From Bacteroidota bacterium (GTDB lineage: Bacteria > Bacteroidota > Bacteroidia > Flavobacteriales_D > Crocinitomicaceae): a DNA stretch of 64,000 nucleotides. A program made the translations under genes and the position numbers. Shown here in pieces: positions 54,179-63,440 of the stretch (position 1 is its first letter; each line of letters opens with the position of its first letter). The stretch spans positions 30,550-94,549 of the forward strand of contig SBGX01000034.1 of assembly GCA_006226425.1 (NCBI GenBank), read 5' to 3'. A model generated the notes under the pieces. It was given only the letters and a program-made list of their open reading frames with translations, had not been told where the DNA came from and ran no database searches.

Positions 54179-55221
54179 GCTAATTCACTCAGCCATTGCA
54201 GGGTATCGATTCCATCAGCATAGTCAGTTAAACCAGGAGCTTGTGCCTGTCCGAAAGGAATATGTTTTTTGGAAACAATGGCCTGAATATCTTCCCGGTG
54301 AGCATTCAAAAAAGAATTGATTTCCTCTTCGTTTCGATAGCGGTGGTAGTAGACAACCGCCAGGGGAGAGAACAATTCATCAGATTCCCTTAAAAGCAAG
54401 AAGCCGTTTTCCAGAACGGGAACCTGATTCATGAGAAACATCGCTCGATTGTAATCGTAGTTGTTTGCGTATTTGTGGTGATGGATCACATCCTGCTGCC
54501 CTATGATGGCTCCGAAGAAACGATCCAGATCAAAATCTTTAGGGATTAGCAATTGGGAGATATTGCGACAACCGAGTCCGAAATACTGAAAAATATCGTC
54601 TCCCAGTTTTTCCAGTTCCTCATCCGTTTCGCTTCCATCGAGGATGGCCACGGAAGTCCTGTTCTTTCTAAAAATATGCGGATACTTTCCAAAATAGCTT
54701 TCAAAATAGCCCATGGAATTGTTGCTTCCAGTCGCAATGATGGCATCAATATGTTGAAGTTTTTGTGGTTGTAACTCAATTCGCTGCCGAATTTCTGGAG
54801 CGTATTTTTCCAGGAGTTCAAAGAGTGCCGGAATAAGCAATTGATCATCCGAACTCATTTTGACCACCGCATGATGTCCAGTCATCAAGACAGACAGTAG
54901 GTCGTGAAATCCGACCAGGGGAATGTTTCCGGCCATGATGATGCCAATGCGTTTTGGGTGTTGACTGAAATTATAGCCCTGAACCCAGCTTTCAAGTTTC
55001 TCTTGTTGAAGAAGGTCTGCCCAGCCCATGAATGCACGATTGATTGACAATTCGGTAAACCAGGCATTATGATGTTTCTGTCGTTGGATCAGGTTTTTTA
55101 GGGAGGAAAATTCTTCTTCCGTGAGCCCGGAGGCGTAGCCTGGCCACTGATCCTGGCTTCCCAGGTGATGAAGTGCCATACCCAGTTGGGAGAAGGTGGA
55201 AATAAGTTGATCGCGTTTCAC
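54175..55221 (-). CDS. LuxC-like acyl-CoA reductase
   Basis: The 348-residue protein matches the LuxC/acyl-CoA reductase group: SQHPKRIGIIMAGNIPLVGFHDLL, HHAVVKMSSDDQLLIPALF, IIATGSNNSMGYFESYFGKYP, LDGSETDEELEKLGDDIFQYF and LGCRNISQLLIP with the likely catalytic Cys. Such enzymes reduce fatty acyl-CoA or acyl-thioesters to aldehydes. In Bacteroidota it is usually found beside the ferredoxin gene, as here (divergent). The physiological product is unknown. Overlaps the MscS stop by 4 bp. Confidence 0.88.
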   Translation of the reverse strand: MKRDQLISTFSQLGMALHHLGSQDQWPGYASGLTEEEFSSLKNLIQRQKHHNAWFTELSINRAFMGWADLLQQEKLESWVQGYNFSQHPKRIGIIMAGNIPLVGFHDLLSVLMTGHHAVVKMSSDDQLLIPALFELLEKYAPEIRQRIELQPQKLQHIDAIIATGSNNSMGYFESYFGKYPHIFRKNRTSVAILDGSETDEELEKLGDDIFQYFGLGCRNISQLLIPKDFDLDRFFGAIIGQQDVIHHHKYANNYDYNRAMFLMNQVPVLENGFLLLRESDELFSPLAVVYYHRYRNEEEINSFLNAHREDIQAIVSKKHIPFGQAQAPGLTDYADGIDTLQWLSELA

Positions 55222-55260
55222 AGCTCAAAATTAAGCAGATTTTCACAAGTTTTTCCGTAG

Positions 55261-55296
55261 TTGTGAACAATTTGCAGGGGATAGGCCTTATATTTG
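55261..55296 (+). promoter_or_regulatory. Putative ferredoxin promoter
   Basis: TATATTTG at 55289-55296 matches the -7 consensus; a TTG at 55261-55263 is a possible but distant -33 element. The start codon is 39 bp downstream. Confidence 0.4.
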
Positions 55297-55335
55297 CAAA
55301 GAATTTTTGAAGGACTTAAAAAAAAGCATTGTTTT

Positions 55336-55686
55336 ATGGCAATAATGATAACCGATGAGTGCATTAATTGTGGGGCTTGTGAGCCAGAATGTCCAAATAA
55401 TGCCATATATGAAGGAGGGGCTGAATGGAAATACTCAGATGGTACCTCACTCAAAGGAATCATCACGACCCTGGACGGGGACGATGTAGACGCGGACCAA
55501 TTGTTCGAGCCGGTGGATATGGATGTTTATTACATCGCGCATGATAAGTGTACAGAGTGTGTAGGATTTCACGATGAACCACAATGCGCGGCTGTGTGTC
55601 CGGTAGATTGTTGTGTGGATGACCCCGATTACCGGGAGTCGGAAGACGAGTTATTAGCCAAGAAAGATTTTATGCACTTGTCATAA
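55336..55686 (+). CDS. 2[4Fe-4S] ferredoxin (Allochromatium type)
   Basis: The ATG at 55336 gives 116 residues; the first cluster uses CINCGACEPECPNNAIYEG, the second CTECVGFHDEPQCAAVCPVD, with the longer 6-8 residue loop between the second and third Cys that marks the Alvin-type ferredoxins. The protein carries low-potential electrons in the cytoplasm. It is divergent from acyl-CoA reductase, a conserved pairing in this phylum, though acyl-CoA reductases normally use NAD(P)H. A strong bidirectional terminator follows. Confidence 0.95.
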   Translation: MAIMITDECINCGACEPECPNNAIYEGGAEWKYSDGTSLKGIITTLDGDDVDADQLFEPVDMDVYYIAHDKCTECVGFHDEPQCAAVCPVDCCVDDPDYRESEDELLAKKDFMHLS

Positions 55687-55706
55687 AATAAATCAGAAAT
55701 AAATAG

Positions 55707-55733
55707 AAAAGGCGGTCAAAAGACCGCCTTTTT
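55707..55733. terminator. Bidirectional terminator between ferredoxin and the convergent small gene
   Basis: AAAAGGCGGTC-AAAA-GACCGCCTTTTT is a perfect 11-bp stem with a 4-nt loop and T runs on both strands, so it can serve the ferredoxin gene and the minus-strand gene at 55756. Confidence 0.92.
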
Positions 55734-55755
55734 GCATTACATGAATTCAATTTGT

Positions 55756-56091
55756 TTATTGAGCACAAACAACGTTCGTGACATCGTTTCCACACGCAAA
55801 TTCCACGTATCCGTAATAAAGGGGCTTGATCAGGCAAGGTTCGTTACCTGGGCAATGCCCTTTACTGATTACGTGTACGCGTTTAACACTTCCAGAGGCG
55901 AAACAAATGCTTACAACTTCAATCTTGCTGACTTCCATCGGACCGCTTACCTGACAGTTTTGTCGGATCGCGGCAATGGCTTTTGCAGATAACTGATTGT
56001 CATTTTGAGAATTAAAATCCTGTGCGGAAGCATCGAAAGAAACAAACAGGAAACCGAGTGCCATGAGCACTCCTAAAAACATTTTTTTCAT
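55756..56091 (-). CDS. Small exported Cys-containing protein
   Basis: ATG 56091 gives 111 residues with a clear signal peptide (MKKMFLGVLMALGFLFVSF, cleaved after ASAQ). The mature part has six Cys (QNCQVSG, SICFASG, GHCPGNEPC, EFACGNDVTNVVCAQ) that probably form three disulphides in a compact fold. I recognise no family. It is monocistronic with a strong terminator. A longer frame starting nine codons upstream gives no better leader. Confidence 0.65.
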   Translation of the reverse strand: MKKMFLGVLMALGFLFVSFDASAQDFNSQNDNQLSAKAIAAIRQNCQVSGPMEVSKIEVVSICFASGSVKRVHVISKGHCPGNEPCLIKPLYYGYVEFACGNDVTNVVCAQ

Positions 56092-56285
56092 AATAATTAG
56101 TATTTGAGTTCGAAGCAAAGATAAAATTTTCCCTGAATCATTGAAGTAAAATAGGGATGAAAGGTTGAAAATGTAACCTCTGAGGCAATCCTGCGTACAC
56201 TGAAATTGTTAATGAAAGGTTAAATTTGCTGATGTGAAGTCATTTTTGTAACTTCGCGTCTTATATTACGTTTGCTTAAAAGAGG

Positions 56286-57404
56286 ATGAAACGTTTGGTG
56301 AGCATATTAGCAGTGTTGTTTGTGAGTACCGGGATTTGGGCTCAGGGAGACTCTGTGCTTTATCAGCGTGAACAAGTTTTAAATAAGCAATTGAAGGCTT
56401 TAAGAGCGGCTAAGAACGATCAGGACCGGACGCTTTTGAATAAGCAATTCAAAAAAAATCTTCACGAAACCATTCAGTTGGAAGGAGCGTTTGATCACCC
56501 TTTTTCAAGTTTAAGTACCCTTGGAACTATTAAAAGTCCAGATGGTGCGTTTCGTTTGTTTAATTGGAATGTAGAGCAGGATGATCAATCCAATAAGTAC
56601 TATTGTTTTGTGCTGCGTTACGACAAGCGAAAAAAGAAATGGTTGACAGTTGAATTAATTGATAATTCAGCAGTACAACAACCTCGTCCGAAAGAGATTT
56701 TATATGAGGATAACTGGTATGGAGCACTTTATTACAAGATTATTCCAGTAAAAAAATCGGGGAAGGTCGTTTATACCGTACTGGGGCTGGATGCCGGAAA
56801 TCGTGCCAGTCATGTGAAGTTGATTGATATCATGAGTTTTTCCGGAAATCGGGTGAAACTCGGAAGTTCCATGTTCAAAATGAATGACGGAACCCACAAA
56901 CGATTGTTTTTTGAACACTCCAAGAAAGCGTATATGTCTTTGCGCTACGATGCGGGAAGAAAGCGTATCATTTATGATCATCTGTCACCGGAAGCGCCTA
57001 GTTTGGTTGGATTTTATGAGTACTATGTGCCTGATATGACCTATGACCAACTGGATTTTGTCAATAATAAATGGCAATTGAAAGAGGATGTGATTGGAGT
57101 GAATGAAAAGGATGCGCGTTCTGTATCTATTCGTTACATGGATCCAAAGCATAAGAGTTCCGGAGACGTTAAGACACGTACCGTGAAGAATACCTGGGTG
57201 GATCCAACGGATAAAAGTGCCCCTGGAGGAGCTAATGTGCATGTGGCCAGATTGCCAGGCGATGAAATGGTTTCTGACAAACAAAAACAGTTTGACAAGG
57301 AAGAGAAACGCCGCGGAAGAAAGAGAACAAAGCATGCGGGGAACCGTAAGCATCGTTCGGAGTTCAGCATGAATCCTTTCCTGAAAAAAGGTTCCCTGAA
57401 ATAA
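56286..57404 (+). CDS. Exported protein of unknown function
   Basis: The 372-residue protein has a signal peptide (MKRLVSILAVLFVSTGIWAQ), a helical N-terminal third and a strand-rich middle (GAFRLFNWNVEQDDQ, YDKRKKKWLTVELIDNS, YKIIPVKKSGKVVYTVLG). The last 60 residues are very basic (KRRGRKRTKHAGNRKHRS), a tail that may bind nucleic acid or cell-wall polymer. I have seen similar sequences as hypothetical proteins in Flavobacteriia but can assign no function. Its promoter region has TTTG and TAACTTCG at a 20-bp spacing. Confidence 0.6.
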   Translation: MKRLVSILAVLFVSTGIWAQGDSVLYQREQVLNKQLKALRAAKNDQDRTLLNKQFKKNLHETIQLEGAFDHPFSSLSTLGTIKSPDGAFRLFNWNVEQDDQSNKYYCFVLRYDKRKKKWLTVELIDNSAVQQPRPKEILYEDNWYGALYYKIIPVKKSGKVVYTVLGLDAGNRASHVKLIDIMSFSGNRVKLGSSMFKMNDGTHKRLFFEHSKKAYMSLRYDAGRKRIIYDHLSPEAPSLVGFYEYYVPDMTYDQLDFVNNKWQLKEDVIGVNEKDARSVSIRYMDPKHKSSGDVKTRTVKNTWVDPTDKSAPGGANVHVARLPGDEMVSDKQKQFDKEEKRRGRKRTKHAGNRKHRSEFSMNPFLKKGSLK

Positions 57405-57487
57405 GCCAAATTCCCTCTTTAGTATTTATGAACAACGGTTGAATTTATGAAAATAATTCACCATCTTTGCTATTCAAACGCAAGAGC

Positions 57488-57805
57488 ATGGACTACGATA
57501 AAAAAAGGGACAGAAATGACGACGTATACACAAAGGTCGTTAAAGCGGGAAAAAGAACATATTTTTTTGATGTCAAGTCAACCAAGGGAAATGACCTTTA
57601 TTTGACTTTGACGGAGAGCAAAAAAGTAGTTCAGGACGGAAGAGAAAGTTATCAGAAGCATAAAATTTTCCTTTATAAAGAAGATTTTGAGAAGTTTCGT
57701 GATGGTTTTGAGGAAGTGATAGCAAAAATCGCAGAGTTGAAGGATACAGATGAATTTCGTGAAGTTCAATCCACATCTGATAGCCTGACTTTCGAGAGCT
57801 TGTAA
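57488..57805 (+). CDS. PUR-family (DUF3276) nucleic-acid-binding protein
   Basis: ATG 57488 gives 105 residues. The sequence KAGKRTYFFDVKSTKGNDLY, LTLTESKK and HKIFLYKEDFEKFRDGF is the PUR repeat found in Bacteroidota DUF3276 proteins (and in Borrelia BpuR/EbfC-type PUR proteins), which bind single-stranded DNA or RNA. It lies just upstream of parAB, a frequent neighbourhood in this phylum. The open frame from 57467 adds seven non-conserved residues. Confidence 0.88.
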   Translation: MDYDKKRDRNDDVYTKVVKAGKRTYFFDVKSTKGNDLYLTLTESKKVVQDGRESYQKHKIFLYKEDFEKFRDGFEEVIAKIAELKDTDEFREVQSTSDSLTFESL

Positions 57806-57848
57806 GTAAGGTTTATACCGGAGGTAGTTTATAGAACTGGTTTTAGGA

Positions 57849-58661
57849 ATGGGGAAGATTATTGCGATAGCAAATCAGAAAGGTGGGGTTGGAAAAACGA
57901 CTACCGCCATCAATTTAGGAGGATGTTTTGGCGTACTGGAGTACAAGACCTTGTTAGTGGATGCCGATCCACAGGCCAATGCAACTTCCGGTTTGGGACA
58001 TGATCCCAAAAACAATAGCAACATTTATGATTGTTTGGTGAATGAAGTAGATCCGAAGGATTTAATTCTGTCCACCTCGAATCCGAATTTGGACTTGTTA
58101 CCCTCTCACATCGATTTGGTTGGTGCGGAGTTGGAAATGATCAATATGTCCAATCGGGAACACCGCCTGAAGATGGCACTCGATAAAGTGAAAGATGATT
58201 ATGATTTCATTATTATTGATTGTTCGCCTTCTCTTGGTTTGATTACCGTAAATGCATTAACGGCTGCTGATTCTGTGTTGATTCCGGTACAATGCGAGTA
58301 TTTTGCTCTGGAAGGACTCGGAAAATTATTGAATACGATTAAGATTGTACAGGGAAGATTGAATACAGACCTCGAAATTGAAGGAATCGTTCTGACCATG
58401 TACGATACGCGTTTGCGTTTGGCCAATCAGGTCGTGGAGGAAGTGAAAACACATTTTCAGGAACTCGTCTTTGATACGGTGGTACATCGAAACACCAAGT
58501 TGGGAGAAGCTCCAAGCTACGGAGAAACAATCGTGATGCACGATGCGTCCAGTAAGGGAGCGACAAACTACCTGAACTTTGCGCGGGAGATTCTCCAGAA
58601 AAACAATGTGACAAAAATTTCGAACGAAGAAAAAACGATAAAATTAGAAGATGAGCTCTAA
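57849..58661 (+). CDS. parA: Chromosome partitioning ATPase ParA (Soj)
   Basis: The 270-residue ATPase has the deviant Walker A KGGVGKTT (11-18), LLVDADPQANAT and DYDFIIIDCSPSLGLITVNAL. It moves the ParB-parS complex during chromosome segregation; the length lacks the N-terminal HTH of plasmid type Ia ParA, so it is chromosomal. It overlaps parB by 11 bp. The run parA-parB-DUF5683-dapB-lepB-wbqC is conserved in Bacteroidota. Confidence 0.96.
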   Translation: MGKIIAIANQKGGVGKTTTAINLGGCFGVLEYKTLLVDADPQANATSGLGHDPKNNSNIYDCLVNEVDPKDLILSTSNPNLDLLPSHIDLVGAELEMINMSNREHRLKMALDKVKDDYDFIIIDCSPSLGLITVNALTAADSVLIPVQCEYFALEGLGKLLNTIKIVQGRLNTDLEIEGIVLTMYDTRLRLANQVVEEVKTHFQELVFDTVVHRNTKLGEAPSYGETIVMHDASSKGATNYLNFAREILQKNNVTKISNEEKTIKLEDEL

Positions 58662-59565
58662 TGCGAAGAAACGTGCGGCTTTAGGGAAAGGATTAAGTGC
58701 CCTCCTGGAAAATGCGTCTACGGACATCACCAGTTCAGCACCGGATAGTGGAGTGGTAGGAGCAATTTCGACCATTGCAATTGAAAAGATAGAGGCCAAT
58801 CCTTTCAATCCAAGGACTCATTTTGAAAAAGAAGCACTGGAAGAGTTAAGTCAGTCCATTGCCACACATGGAATCATCCAACCACTTACCGTGCGGAAGA
58901 TGGGCCGTGATAAGTACCAGTTGATTTCCGGTGAAAGACGCTTTCGTGCCGCTCAGTTAGCTGGATTGAAAGAAGTACCGGCATACGTGCGGATAGCCAA
59001 TGATCAGGCGATGTTGGAAATGGCCCTGGTGGAGAATATTCAACGGGAAGATTTAAATGCGATTGAGGTCGCGTTGTCCTACCAACGTTTGATCGATGAA
59101 TGTGATTTGACGCAGGAACAGATGAGTCAGAAGATCGCTAAAAGTCGTTCCAGTATTACAAATCACCTGAGATTGTTGAAATTGCCCGTAGAGGTCCAAA
59201 AGGGCGTGCGGGACAAGGATATTTCCATGGGACATGCCCGTGCACTGGTCTCCGCCGGAGATGAAGACTTCCAGATTGCCTTGTATCGCAGAATTGTGGA
59301 TGAAGCACTTTCTGTGCGAGAACTGGAAGCAATTATTCGCAATGGAGGAGGAGAAGGAGAGGTGACAAAGACATCAGTTCAGAAGCCATCTTCCAAAGAA
59401 ACGCCATCCCTGAATTCAAAACAGGAGACTTTTTGTGCTTTTCTAAGTGATAAAACATCCTCGAGAGTGGAGATCAAAAAAACGCCCCAGGGAAGTGGTA
59501 AAATTCTGATTAACTTCAACTCTGAAGTGGATCTGAACCGGGTGATCGAAATCCTGAATAAATGA
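58651..59565 (+). CDS. parB: Chromosome partitioning protein ParB (Spo0J)
   Basis: The 304-residue protein has the CTP-binding ParB/Sulfiredoxin domain (IEANPFNPRTHF, GERRFRAAQLAGLKEVP, LVENIQREDLNAIEVALSYQRL), a central HTH (LTQEQMSQKIAKSRSSITNHLRLLKLP) and a C-terminal dimerisation part. It binds parS and loads the ParA gradient. Its stop overlaps the DUF5683 gene start by 4 bp. No obvious parS (TGTTTCACGTGAAACA) was noticed in the window. Confidence 0.95.
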   Translation: MSSNAKKRAALGKGLSALLENASTDITSSAPDSGVVGAISTIAIEKIEANPFNPRTHFEKEALEELSQSIATHGIIQPLTVRKMGRDKYQLISGERRFRAAQLAGLKEVPAYVRIANDQAMLEMALVENIQREDLNAIEVALSYQRLIDECDLTQEQMSQKIAKSRSSITNHLRLLKLPVEVQKGVRDKDISMGHARALVSAGDEDFQIALYRRIVDEALSVRELEAIIRNGGGEGEVTKTSVQKPSSKETPSLNSKQETFCAFLSDKTSSRVEIKKTPQGSGKILINFNSEVDLNRVIEILNK

Positions 59566-60113
59566 GAAAAGTAGCGTGGCTACTGATATTTTTGATTCCC
59601 TTTGCAGTGGTTTCCTGGGGACAGGAGCACCAACAGGATTCCCTTCCCAGACATAGCGTTCGAAAAGCAGCAATTTTTTCTGCCTGTATTCCCGGAGCGG
59701 GGCAAATTTATAATCATCGGGCTATGCCTAAGGGAAAACGAAAAGCCTTTTGGAAAGTACCATTGATCTACGCCGGGTTGGGAGCAAGTACCTATTTCAT
59801 GCTCGAAAATCAACGACTGCAATTGGAACTGAAGCAGGAATACACCAATCGCTTGAATGGAGTCTCGGGGCTGGATCAATATCTTTTTTACGACGACTTC
59901 GCAATCCTTCAGCTATACAAGCAACATTTAAGCCGGAGAGACCTGTTTATCACGGGAATGTTGGCTGTATACATGGTTCAGATATTGGATGCGGCGGTGG
60001 AAGCTCACTTTGTGCATTTTGATGTTTCGGAGGACCTTAGTTTGAGCATGTCACCTACCATTTCCTATGGAGGAACACCGGGTGTGAGGCTTTGCTTAAA
60101 ATTCGTTAAATAA
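59562..60113 (+). CDS. DUF5683 membrane protein
   Basis: The 183-residue protein has a signal peptide (VAWLLIFLIPFAVVSWGQ), then the DUF5683 signature RKAAIFSACIPGAGQIYNH and two more hydrophobic segments (VPLIYAGLGASTYFMLEN, ITGMLAVYMVQILDAAVEAHF). The short C-terminus is beta-rich. It is always found between parB and dapB in this phylum, but its function is unknown. Overlaps parB by 4 bp. Confidence 0.88.
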   Translation: MRKVAWLLIFLIPFAVVSWGQEHQQDSLPRHSVRKAAIFSACIPGAGQIYNHRAMPKGKRKAFWKVPLIYAGLGASTYFMLENQRLQLELKQEYTNRLNGVSGLDQYLFYDDFAILQLYKQHLSRRDLFITGMLAVYMVQILDAAVEAHFVHFDVSEDLSLSMSPTISYGGTPGVRLCLKFVK

Positions 60114-60114
60114 C

Positions 60115-60144
60115 TTGCCTGCTTGGCATAGTTTTTTACTTTTG
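60115..60144 (+). promoter_or_regulatory. Putative dapB promoter
   Basis: TTG at 60115-60117 and TACTTTTG at 60137-60144 with a 19-bp spacer fit the Bacteroidota -33/-7 consensus well. The dapB ATG follows 20 bp later, so dapB-lepB-wbqC can be transcribed apart from parAB. Confidence 0.55.
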
Positions 60145-60164
60145 TCTTATAGGTCAAAAAGCGC

Positions 60165-60884
60165 ATGAGAATAGGATTGGTAGGCTACGGAAAAATGGGA
60201 AAGGAAATCGAACAGATTGCCCTGGAACGTGGACATCAAATTGCCTGGAAAGTAGATCGCGAGAACCCTTTGAAAGATCAGGATACGGATGTGGATATGC
60301 TCATTGAATTTACCCGTCCGGAGCATGCAGTGGGACACATCAAATGGTCCCTGGAAAAACAACTACCAATTGTTGTGGGAACCACTGGATGGAATAGTTA
60401 TTTGAGTGAAGTCAGTAAACTGGCGGAACGACTGGATGGGAGTTTGCTCCACGCAAGCAATTTTTCTGTGGGAGTCAATATCTTTTTCCGGATCAATGAA
60501 CTGCTGGCGCGGCTGATGACCTCGCATACCAATTACCGGGCATCGATCGAAGAAATCCATCATACGGAGAAAATTGATGCACCTAGCGGGACAGCTATTA
60601 GTTTGGCAAACGGAATTTTGTCGAATAATGAAAACTACCTGTCCTGGGTGTGTGGTGAGAATGAAATCCCACATGTGAACGATCAACAGTTGGGAGTAAC
60701 GGCTTACCGGGTTCCGAATGTTCCTGGTACACATAAGGTGGAATACAAATCAGCGATTGATACCATTGAAATTAAACACGAGGCTCATAGTAGAAAAGGC
60801 TTTGCTCTGGGAGCAGTGCTGGCAGCCGAATGGTTGCAGGGGAAGAAGGGGGTTTATACCATGAGAGACGTATTAAAGGACTAA
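60165..60884 (+). CDS. dapB: 4-hydroxy-tetrahydrodipicolinate reductase
   Basis: The 239-residue enzyme reduces the dihydrodipicolinate precursor in lysine and diaminopimelate synthesis. The NAD(P)H-binding glycine motif is GLVGYGKMGKEI near the start, the catalytic region is EIHHTEKIDAPSGTAISLA, and the C-terminal end GAVLAAEWLQGKKGVYTMRDVL is typical. Slightly shorter than the E. coli form, as usual in Bacteroidota. First gene of dapB-lepB-wbqC. Confidence 0.96.
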   Translation: MRIGLVGYGKMGKEIEQIALERGHQIAWKVDRENPLKDQDTDVDMLIEFTRPEHAVGHIKWSLEKQLPIVVGTTGWNSYLSEVSKLAERLDGSLLHASNFSVGVNIFFRINELLARLMTSHTNYRASIEEIHHTEKIDAPSGTAISLANGILSNNENYLSWVCGENEIPHVNDQQLGVTAYRVPNVPGTHKVEYKSAIDTIEIKHEAHSRKGFALGAVLAAEWLQGKKGVYTMRDVLKD

Positions 60885-60909
60885 AAACACTGGAAAGAAT
60901 TACATCGAA

Positions 60910-62844
60910 ATGAACGTCATCTATTTTTATCTTTTTCTTCTGGCTCACCCATACCTCGCAATGTGGTGGATGAGTTTTGAAAAATTGGGCCGTCAAAAAT
61001 GGGAAGCTCTGATTCCCGGATACAATTACTATGTAGCTTTTAAAGTTTCCTGTGGAAAGCCCTGGTGGGTACTACTGATGATGTTCCCGGGAGTACATCT
61101 GGTCATGTGGGCAGTACTTAACGTAAGTTACATCAGAAGATTCGGATATTTTTCCCTGGGAGATACCCTTCAGGGAATCTTTTTCCCTTATCTGATCACT
61201 GCCCGTCTGCCTAAGGGGGACGCACTACCATTTACGAATTGGGCAAATCCGAAGGAAGTGCATCAGCGAAGTGCTGGTGACCATCTCGTTTTGTTCCTGT
61301 CCTTACCAATTATCGGACATGCGCTATCCATGTTGCTGGGCTTGTTTTCTCGCGAAAAGGCCGGAAAGAAGTCCCGGGTGAAGGAATGGGGAGATTCCAT
61401 TTTGTTTGCGCTGGTAGCAGCCAGTATTATTCGAACCTATGTCTTTGAACCATTTCAAATTCCAACCGGATCAATGGAGAAAACCCTACTGGTAGGGGAC
61501 TTCCTTTTTGTGAACAAGCTGGCTTATGGTTCGAAAGTGCCTGTTACTCCATTGTCATTTCCCCTGGTTCACAACACAATTCCCTGGGTCAATGTGAGGT
61601 CATATACGACCTTGGAAACGACGAATTACACACGTCTTCCTGGCTTCGGAGACGTTCAGCGAAACGATGTGGTGGTATTTAATTATCCCTCAGGAGATAC
61701 GGCTGTTTATGATCCGAGAATGCCATTTGGACTCATGGGACACGATTATTACGGGGTATTGAACAAAGAGGCAAGAAGGCTTTGGGAACAGGAAAAAATG
61801 AGCCAATCCGAGTTGAATGAAGTGTGGCGAAAAAAACTGGATAGTATTCAGAACCTGAATGTGGATAATCGCTATACGCTGAATATCATGGAGAACATGG
61901 CCTATTTTGAGGCCAGGGAGCTATTAGAGGAGAAGTACGGCATGGATTTTATTCAAAATCTGGCCTATTGGCAGGGAAAAGCAAGGCATCTACTAGCAGT
62001 AGAAAAGAAGGCGATGGATATGCGTGAAGGACGTATGATTGATCACTACGGGTTAATTTATCGCCCGGTGGATAAGCGCGAGAACTATATCAAGCGCTGT
62101 GTGGCCATTCCGGGGGATACCTTGGAGATCAAAGATGGGATTTTGTATATCAACGACAAAAAAGCCTGGGTCGCTGAAAATCAGAGTTTGAAGTATAAAG
62201 TCTATAATTTCCGGGAGCATTTTGACAGTAAGACCTTCAAAAGAATCATGGAGGAGGAGTACAAGCTTGAGGTAGATGAACTGGGACATAATCGGGAAGA
62301 TTACCTGATCGATCCACGGGACGGAATTTTGAGAATGCACCTGACGAAATCTGAGTTGGCTGAAATCAAGAAAGATTACAAAGATGCTCGCTTTGAACTG
62401 GACGTGGAGCCGATAAAAAAAGATTCCAATGGAAATTATACGGTGAGTACCATGTTGAGTAACCTGGATTATTTTCCGAAAGATATCGGACACGGAAACA
62501 ATACGACGAATTTTGAACGGATTGGCATGCCCAAGAAGGGGAGCAGTGTGAAACTGACGCGCGATAATATCGCTATGTATCGTCGGATCATTACGGCTTA
62601 CGAAGGACATCAACTGGAAGAGAAAGCCGATGGCTTCTACATTGACGGGAAGAAAACTGATCGCTATACCTTCGCGATGGGTTACTATTGGTTGATGGGG
62701 GATAACCGCTACAATTCAGCAGACTCCAGAGTTTGGGGATTTGTGCCGGCAGACCACGTGGTTGGAAAAGCATCGGTCGTTTGGTTCTCCCGATCTCCAT
62801 ACAAGGGAATTCGTTGGGAACGGGTGTTTAAATTCATCGAATAG
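60910..62844 (+). CDS. lepB: Signal peptidase I (long Bacteroidota form)
   Basis: The 644-residue protein has an N-terminal DUF5684-like membrane part (WMSFEKLGRQKWEALIPGYN, residues 21-105), then the peptidase: catalytic Ser188 in FQIPTGSMEKTLLVGDF, Lys395 in NYIKRCVAIPGD and MGDNRYNSADSRVWGFV near the end. About 190 residues are inserted between the Ser and Lys boxes and about 170 between the Lys and GDN boxes, a feature of LepB in this phylum. It cleaves signal peptides of exported proteins, including the many in this window. Confidence 0.95.
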   Translation: MNVIYFYLFLLAHPYLAMWWMSFEKLGRQKWEALIPGYNYYVAFKVSCGKPWWVLLMMFPGVHLVMWAVLNVSYIRRFGYFSLGDTLQGIFFPYLITARLPKGDALPFTNWANPKEVHQRSAGDHLVLFLSLPIIGHALSMLLGLFSREKAGKKSRVKEWGDSILFALVAASIIRTYVFEPFQIPTGSMEKTLLVGDFLFVNKLAYGSKVPVTPLSFPLVHNTIPWVNVRSYTTLETTNYTRLPGFGDVQRNDVVVFNYPSGDTAVYDPRMPFGLMGHDYYGVLNKEARRLWEQEKMSQSELNEVWRKKLDSIQNLNVDNRYTLNIMENMAYFEARELLEEKYGMDFIQNLAYWQGKARHLLAVEKKAMDMREGRMIDHYGLIYRPVDKRENYIKRCVAIPGDTLEIKDGILYINDKKAWVAENQSLKYKVYNFREHFDSKTFKRIMEEEYKLEVDELGHNREDYLIDPRDGILRMHLTKSELAEIKKDYKDARFELDVEPIKKDSNGNYTVSTMLSNLDYFPKDIGHGNNTTNFERIGMPKKGSSVKLTRDNIAMYRRIITAYEGHQLEEKADGFYIDGKKTDRYTFAMGYYWLMGDNRYNSADSRVWGFVPADHVVGKASVVWFSRSPYKGIRWERVFKFIE

Positions 62845-62845
62845 C

Positions 62846-63439
62846 GTGTCTTCCAGATTTCCGGTGGCTTATTGGGGATCGGTGGCTTATTATCAAAAGC
62901 TGCTGTCTGCAGAGGAGCGTTACTGGGAAATTCATGAAACATATCAAAAGCAAAGCATTCGAAATCGTTGCCGGATCTTATCGGCGAATGGCGTTTTGGA
63001 CTTAAGCATTCCGATTGTGAAGCCTCAGGGATCAAAGACCCTGACAAAAGACATCCGACTGGTAGATGGAAAGCCATGGAGATTGGAACATTGGCGTGCT
63101 TTGAGTTCGGCTTACGCTTCTTCTCCCTATTTTGAACACTACGGTCCGGAGGTCCAGGAATTGCTTGAGCGGAAGCCCATTCATTTGATAGATTATCTTC
63201 AACCCATGCATGAAAAGCTTTGTTCCTGGCTTGATTTGCCAATCGAAATTCAACAGACCAAAGAATTTCGCCGGGACTATTCCGAAGATCACCTAAAAAG
63301 CTTTAAGGAACGCTTGCTTGATACAGGTCCCGTATACACGCAGGTATTCCGGGAAAAAGAGGCCTTTGAAGCCGATCTTTCCATGCTGGATGCCCTCTTT
63401 AATTTGGGACCAATGGCGAGAACTTTGTTGTTAGGTTAG
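62846..63439 (+). CDS. WbqC-like family protein
   Basis: GTG at 62846, 1 bp after lepB, gives 197 residues starting MSSRFPVAYWGSVAYYQKLL. The family features are IHETYQKQSIRNRCRILSANG, LSIPIVKPQG, WRLEHWRALSSAYASSPYFEHY and LDLPIEIQQT. WbqC-like proteins are related to a sugar-modifying protein of O-antigen clusters, but members beside lepB have unknown function. The frame is open upstream inside lepB but only with shadow sequence. Confidence 0.88.
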   Translation: MSSRFPVAYWGSVAYYQKLLSAEERYWEIHETYQKQSIRNRCRILSANGVLDLSIPIVKPQGSKTLTKDIRLVDGKPWRLEHWRALSSAYASSPYFEHYGPEVQELLERKPIHLIDYLQPMHEKLCSWLDLPIEIQQTKEFRRDYSEDHLKSFKERLLDTGPVYTQVFREKEAFEADLSMLDALFNLGPMARTLLLG

Positions 63440-63440
63440 T

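Noticed and set aside
57849..59565. Replication origin near parAB
   Set aside because: ParAB often lie near the origin, but I see no DnaA boxes in a cluster, no dnaA or gidB, and no parS site here.
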